Source of the DNA: Spirochaetales bacterium
Lineage (GTDB): Bacteria > Spirochaetota > Spirochaetia > B11-G9
Direction of reading: 5' to 3'
Assembly: GCA_027077185.1 (NCBI GenBank)
Contig: JALTGJ010000021.1
Span: 5,960 to 15,347 of the forward strand
Length of the DNA stretch: 9,388 nt
A program made the translations under genes and the position numbers. The notes beneath the pieces are model-generated. The model made no database searches. It was not told the origin of the DNA and worked only from the letters and a program-made list of their open reading frames with translations. Positions 5,969 to 9,388 of this stretch are shown piece after piece. Within the stretch, counting starts at the first letter, position 1. Every line of letters starts with the position of its first letter.

Positions 5969-7449
5969 TTGTAGACGATGAAGAACCTGTTTTAGACAGC
6001 TTTGCTTTTATTCTGGAAAAAGATGTAAGAGATTTTATACTTTGCGGGAAAGCCAGATCAGGTACTGAAGCCTTACGACTTATACCAGAGTTATCACCGG
6101 ATCTGGTTTTTATGGATATTCAAATGCCGGGTATTGACGGTCTTGAAGTTATTAAACAGATCCGCCCCCAGTTTCCCCATATTGTTTTTATTTTGGCAAC
6201 AGCATATGAACGTTTTGACATTGCCCAGAAAGCAATCCCTCTGGGAGTTTTTAGTTATATGGTTAAACCAATTTCCAAAAAAAAGCTTCTACAGGAATTT
6301 TCTAATGTTAAGAGCCATTTGGATCAACAGAGAGAGAAAAAGCTTTTAAGTGTTAAGGATGCTCAACTTTTAAATAAAACCAGAACTGAGGAAAAAGACA
6401 GGTTTCTCCGTAGTTTAATGTGGAGAGATACCAGTAAAAAAAACTGGGATGAATTTCTGCATCATTTTGAAATTGAATGTGACCGGGGTAGAATTTTTCT
6501 ATTGGAAATTATTGGTGATATATCTGAAGATATTAAAATTGATGTGTATAAGTCTGTTTTGAGTAAAATCCAGTTTAAATATATTTGTCTTGGGACAATC
6601 GTTACAGGAAGAATTATTATTTTTTTCCCAGAAGAACATGCTCTTAACAATTTGAGTTATCATGTAAAAAAAAAATTAGCTGGTTTTGATTCTTATAATT
6701 TCCTATTGGGTGAGGGGGGGCTTTATCCTTTAAATGCCTTGCATAGTTCTTTCTCTGAAGCCTTGCTTCCTTTTGCAGAAGCATCTGAAGTACAGGATAC
6801 AAAGTCTGCAAAAAGGGAGCAGTTAAGGCTTGTATGTACCAGTATTTTAAATGGTGATACACCAATGGATCAGCATCTTTTTGTTAACTACTGGAGTGAA
6901 ATTTTTAACAAATATCCCTTTAAAGTGGCACTTGGCAAAATGGTTGCATTGTTTACGATGATACTGGAAAAACTGGATTATCAAATTATGGTAATTTCAG
7001 ATTTTGATATTGATCCTGCAGATGAGATTATGGTTCTCACTAGTCTTAAAGAATGGGAAGAATGGTCTTCCCTTACTCTCATACGTCTTCAGGAACTTAT
7101 CCATATAAAGTTAAAACAATCCTATCCCAAACCTCTAACTTCAGCTTTGGCATTTATTCAAATTAATTATCAGAAAACTCTTTCACTATCAAATGTTGCA
7201 GAGGAAAGCCATGTTACCGGCAGTTATTTAAGCAGGTTATTTTCAGAGCATCTTGGAACTACATTTATTGATTATATTAATCAGTACAGACTGAATAAAG
7301 CTGTAATTCTTTTGGAAGAAAAAAAATTTTCTATAAAAGAAATTGCATATATGGTAGGATATCAGGATCCTAATTATTTTAGCAGGATTTTTCGAAAGCA
7401 GATGGGCTTTTCTCCTTCATCGCTGGATAAGGAAGGTATAAAAAAATGA
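5953..7449 (+). CDS. Response regulator, receiver plus AraC-type DNA-binding domain (YesN-like)
   Basis: A 498-residue cytoplasmic transcription factor. Residues about 1-125 are a receiver domain with acidic pocket D8-D9, phospho-acceptor D55 (VFMDIQMPG), T83 and K105 (VKP), all intact. A middle region of about 260 residues has no domain I can name, as is usual in YesN-like regulators. The AraC/XylS DNA-binding domain covers about 394-490, with both helix-turn-helix units visible (LSNVAEES..TGSYLSRLF and IKEIAYMVGYQDPNYFSRIF). The C-terminus ends GFSPSSLDKEG instead of the common SPxxYR. An A10 tract (6666-6675) lies in the middle region; a one-base slip either way meets a stop within five codons. 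It overlaps the kinase by 16 bases and the lipoprotein gene by ATGA. Likely targets are the promoters at 3501 and 8480, by inference. Confidence 0.92.
   Translation: MYKVMIVDDEEPVLDSFAFILEKDVRDFILCGKARSGTEALRLIPELSPDLVFMDIQMPGIDGLEVIKQIRPQFPHIVFILATAYERFDIAQKAIPLGVFSYMVKPISKKKLLQEFSNVKSHLDQQREKKLLSVKDAQLLNKTRTEEKDRFLRSLMWRDTSKKNWDEFLHHFEIECDRGRIFLLEIIGDISEDIKIDVYKSVLSKIQFKYICLGTIVTGRIIIFFPEEHALNNLSYHVKKKLAGFDSYNFLLGEGGLYPLNALHSSFSEALLPFAEASEVQDTKSAKREQLRLVCTSILNGDTPMDQHLFVNYWSEIFNKYPFKVALGKMVALFTMILEKLDYQIMVISDFDIDPADEIMVLTSLKEWEEWSSLTLIRLQELIHIKLKQSYPKPLTSALAFIQINYQKTLSLSNVAEESHVTGSYLSRLFSEHLGTTFIDYINQYRLNKAVILLEEKKFSIKEIAYMVGYQDPNYFSRIFRKQMGFSPSSLDKEGIKK
6666..6675 (+). other. A10 homopolymer in the response-regulator gene
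   Basis: Ten adenines in a row encode Lys-Lys-Lys plus the end of a Val codon. With eleven A the reading continues for three codons (ATT AGC TGG), then TTT and TGA; with nine A it meets TAG at once. Either slip would give a receiver protein without the AraC domain. A G7 run follows at 6714-6720. Confidence 0.6.
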
Positions 7450-8483
7450 AGTTAAAGAAGCTTTTTATAGTAATATTATTATTTGTCTTGCTGTTTTCCT
7501 GTTCTAAAGAAAAAACACTTAATCCAAAGTCCGGAATCCGGATAGGATTTTCTGCTGCCTCTGATACGTTTTTGTTTGAACGATGGGACAAGGATATTAA
7601 AATTTTTATGTCAAAAGCTCAGGAACTTGGAGCCGAAGTTATTTTTGCAAAATCACCTGGTGATGCTATGGGACAAATCCCTCAGTTACAATATCTTATG
7701 GGTCAGGATATTGATGTGCTTGTTGTCATTCCTGAGGATATGGATCTATTATCCGGAATTATAAAAAAAATAATGGAAAAAGGAATTCCTGTTCTTTCTT
7801 ATGACAGACCAGTTATGGGGGTTCCAATAACAGGATATATTTCTTTTGATAATAGAGAAGTAGGGCACCTCCTCTCCAGTGCATTGGTTTCTAAAGTTCC
7901 GGAAGGAAATTATTTAATAATAAATGGATCTGTTCGTGATAACAACAGTTATGAAGTAAATCTTGGAGTTCATGAAATTCTTGATCCCTTAATTGAAAGC
8001 AGGAAAATTAATATTGTAAATGAAATTTGGCTGGATGAATGGAGTTTTGATGAAGCAACCGAGAAAATAGGAAAAGTATTAAGTCAGACTCAGGATATTC
8101 AGGCAATTTCAGCTGCAAATGATATGATTGCTGAGGCAGCAATTAGATTGCTGTCAGAACGTCGTCTGACTGGTAAGGTTGCAGTTGTAGGACAGGATGC
8201 AGATTTACTTTCATGTCAGAGAATTGTGGAAGGAACTCAACTAATGACAGTTTACAAACCCATACCAAGACTGGCAGAACGTGCCGCATTTATAGCAGTT
8301 CAAATGGCTTTAAACAAACTGCCTGAACCCGATCAGTATATTGATAATAACAGTGGTAAGGATCTGGCTTTTTATATGGAAAACCCAATAGCGGTATTTA
8401 AGAATAATATGGATAGTACTGTTATTCGTGATGGCTTTCATACCAAAGAAGATGTTTATATTAATAGTTATTCACAAAATTGA
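7446..8483 (+). CDS. XylF-like sugar-binding lipoprotein
   Basis: A 345-residue extracytoplasmic lipoprotein: a hydrophobic signal sequence with lipobox LFSC (C19), then a periplasmic binding domain closely resembling D-xylose-binding protein XylF along its whole length. Motifs in XylF order are ERWDKD (45-50), SYDRP (118-122), DNN (165-167), WLDEW (195-199), AAND (223-226), GQDAD (250-254) and VYKP (269-272). These are the positions where XylF contacts sugar, so binding of xylose or a similar pentose is likely. It overlaps the regulator's stop by ATGA and follows AAGGAAGG (7428-7435). Because it is the fourth gene of a sensor operon and a separate ChvE-like protein follows, it may serve as a sensor or accessory receptor like clostridial XylFII rather than as the main transport receptor. 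A transport role remains possible. Confidence 0.9.
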   Translation: MKLKKLFIVILLFVLLFSCSKEKTLNPKSGIRIGFSAASDTFLFERWDKDIKIFMSKAQELGAEVIFAKSPGDAMGQIPQLQYLMGQDIDVLVVIPEDMDLLSGIIKKIMEKGIPVLSYDRPVMGVPITGYISFDNREVGHLLSSALVSKVPEGNYLIINGSVRDNNSYEVNLGVHEILDPLIESRKINIVNEIWLDEWSFDEATEKIGKVLSQTQDIQAISAANDMIAEAAIRLLSERRLTGKVAVVGQDADLLSCQRIVEGTQLMTVYKPIPRLAERAAFIAVQMALNKLPEPDQYIDNNSGKDLAFYMENPIAVFKNNMDSTVIRDGFHTKEDVYINSYSQN

Positions 8484-8508
8484 CATTAATATTGTGCTAT
8501 AGCATAAA
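8480..8508 (+). promoter_or_regulatory. Promoter of the ChvE-like gene with embedded dyad
   Basis: A perfect -35 TTGACA (8480-8485), overlapping the lipoprotein stop codon, is followed after 17 bases by CATAAA (8503-8508), a 4-of-6 match to the -10. Between them is a perfect 10-bp palindrome TGCTATAGCA (8495-8504), extended to TT-N10-AA with one mismatched pair, a possible operator. The predicted transcript would have a leader of roughly 105 bases. In the leader, AATCCAT is repeated at 8568-8574 and 8576-8582; I see no clear terminator or riboswitch. Confidence 0.55.
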
Positions 8509-8609
8509 AAATCCTTTACCCAATTAATCAAAAATAACCAGTTGTTAATAAATTAATCCTGTATCAGAATCCATCAATCCATAATAAAATGTTATTAAGA
8601 AAATATTTT

Positions 8610-8615
8610 AAGGAG
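8610..8615 (+). promoter_or_regulatory. Ribosome binding site of the ChvE-like gene
   Basis: AAGGAG, 6 bases before the ATG at 8622, is the strongest Shine-Dalgarno sequence in the window, consistent with an abundant binding protein. Confidence 0.8.
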
Positions 8616-8621
8616 ATTTAA

Positions 8622-9388
8622 ATGAAAAAATTATTTCTAATTGCAATGATACTGATCATTGCCCTCACAGTAAGTGCAGGTCTTTTTGCAAACGGCCAGA
8701 AGGATTCCGGAAGTTCTGCAGATGTAAAAAGATTATCAGTTGGTATTATTCTTCCAACCAAAGATGAACCAAGATGGCTTCAGGATGAAGCAAGATTTAG
8801 GGCTGCTTTGGAAAAAGCCGGATATAGTGTAGAGATACTATTCAGCCAGGGTGATTCTGCAAGAGAAAGAGCAAATGTTGAAGCCCTTGTTGCAAAGGGA
8901 ATTACAGTTTTAATTATAACACCCCAGGATGGTGCAGCAGCAGCTGCTGCTGCTGAGTATGCTGAAAATGCCGGTGTTAAAGTTATTTCCTATGACCGTC
9001 TTATAACAAATACAAAAGCAGTTGACTACTATGTTACATTTGACAGTTTTTCAGTAGGAAAAGCTTTTGGTCAGTATCTTGTAGATAATGCTAAGGGGAA
9101 AGGAAATAATCTTTACCTGTATGCCGGAGCTGCAAGTGATAATAATGCTTTTATCTTTTTTGATGGTGCTTGGAGTGTTCTTCAGCCAAAAATTGCTGAT
9201 GGTACATTTGTAATTAAAAATTCAAGTGAAGCAGTTGCTTTAAGTGGTAAGAAAGATTTGTCAAGAGCTGAACTTGGAAAGATTATTGGTCAGGTCTCAA
9301 CAAACTGGGATTTTAATTTTGCAAAGAATCTTGCAGAAGCTAATCTTACAACAGCAAGTGCTGCAGATAAGGGTGTCTGTTATATAGC
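8622..9388 (+). CDS. chvE: ChvE-like sugar ABC transporter substrate-binding protein (3' end outside the window)
   Basis: An open frame runs from ATG 8622 off the window edge, giving the first 255 residues of what is usually a protein of about 350. The signal peptide (residues about 1-23, ending LFA before NGQKD) has no lipobox cysteine, so the product is probably soluble in the periplasm. The sequence follows the ChvE family: ILPTKDEPRW (43-52), VLIITPQDG, VISYDRLITN (121-130), VDYYVTFDSFSVG, ASDNNAFIFFDGA. ChvE-type proteins bind glucose, galactose, arabinose, xylose or related sugars and feed an ABC importer, whose ATPase and permease (GguA/GguB type) are probably just downstream. It has its own promoter and a strong ribosome binding site, so it is likely expressed more than the sensor operon before it. 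A run of seven Ala codons lies at 8934-8954. Confidence 0.88.
   Translation, partial: MKKLFLIAMILIIALTVSAGLFANGQKDSGSSADVKRLSVGIILPTKDEPRWLQDEARFRAALEKAGYSVEILFSQGDSARERANVEALVAKGITVLIITPQDGAAAAAAAEYAENAGVKVISYDRLITNTKAVDYYVTFDSFSVGKAFGQYLVDNAKGKGNNLYLYAGAASDNNAFIFFDGAWSVLQPKIADGTFVIKNSSEAVALSGKKDLSRAELGKIIGQVSTNWDFNFAKNLAEANLTTASAADKGVCYI

Noticed and set aside
6933..6948. A second sigma-54-like sequence, TGGCAAAATGGTTGCA
   Set aside because: It matches only 10 of 12 positions, about what chance gives in this window, and lies inside the response-regulator coding region with no gene start near.
8934..8954. Run of seven Ala codons as a possible contingency repeat
   Set aside because: It mixes GCA and GCT codons and, being in triplets, would not shift the frame; Ala-rich helices occur at this place in the protein family.

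Overview
The window is AT-rich bacterial DNA. I read it as most likely from a spirochaete (Spirochaetota, Treponema/Spirochaeta-like). The support is inference: the last protein's signal peptide ends in LFANGQKD, a form common in that group, and sugar-binding proteins sit beside a YesM/YesN-type two-component pair. No rRNA, tRNA, CRISPR array or transposase gene was seen.

Layout. (1) Positions 1-280 hold no convincing gene. They hold a 160-bp repeat element (59-218) with imperfect terminal inverted repeats, then a very good match to a sigma-54 promoter (240-255). (2) Positions 281-997 encode a 238-residue protein I do not recognise. (3) Positions 1070-3229 encode a 719-residue SulP/SLC26 anion transporter with a STAS domain and a C-terminal cyclic-nucleotide-binding-like domain that has lost two key ligand residues. 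(4) Positions 3230-3536 hold a second, inverted copy of the repeat element (3231-3349), flanked by a perfect 5-bp duplication that contains the transporter's stop codon, and then a promoter. (5) Positions 3537-8483 are four overlapping genes: a membrane-anchored sugar-binding-type sensor, a LytS/YesM-type histidine kinase, a receiver-AraC response regulator and a XylF-like lipoprotein. (6) After a 138-bp gap with a promoter, a ChvE-like sugar-binding protein starts at 8622 and runs off the end.

How they work together (inference from the XylFII-LytS/YesN xylose sensor of clostridia and from ChvE-type importers). An extracytoplasmic binding protein, either the anchored one, the XylF-like lipoprotein, or both, would report an outside pentose or related sugar to the kinase. 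The kinase phosphorylates the AraC-type regulator, which would turn on the ChvE-like binding protein and the ABC transporter presumably encoded beyond the window. Three different sugar-binding-fold proteins with three modes of attachment (membrane anchor, lipoprotein, soluble) around one kinase is the most interesting functional feature.

The most interesting structural feature is the pair of MITE-like elements bracketing the unknown gene and the SulP gene. The two copies share their ends (15 of 16 and 45 of 58 positions), differ in the middle, and each has a candidate 5-bp target duplication.
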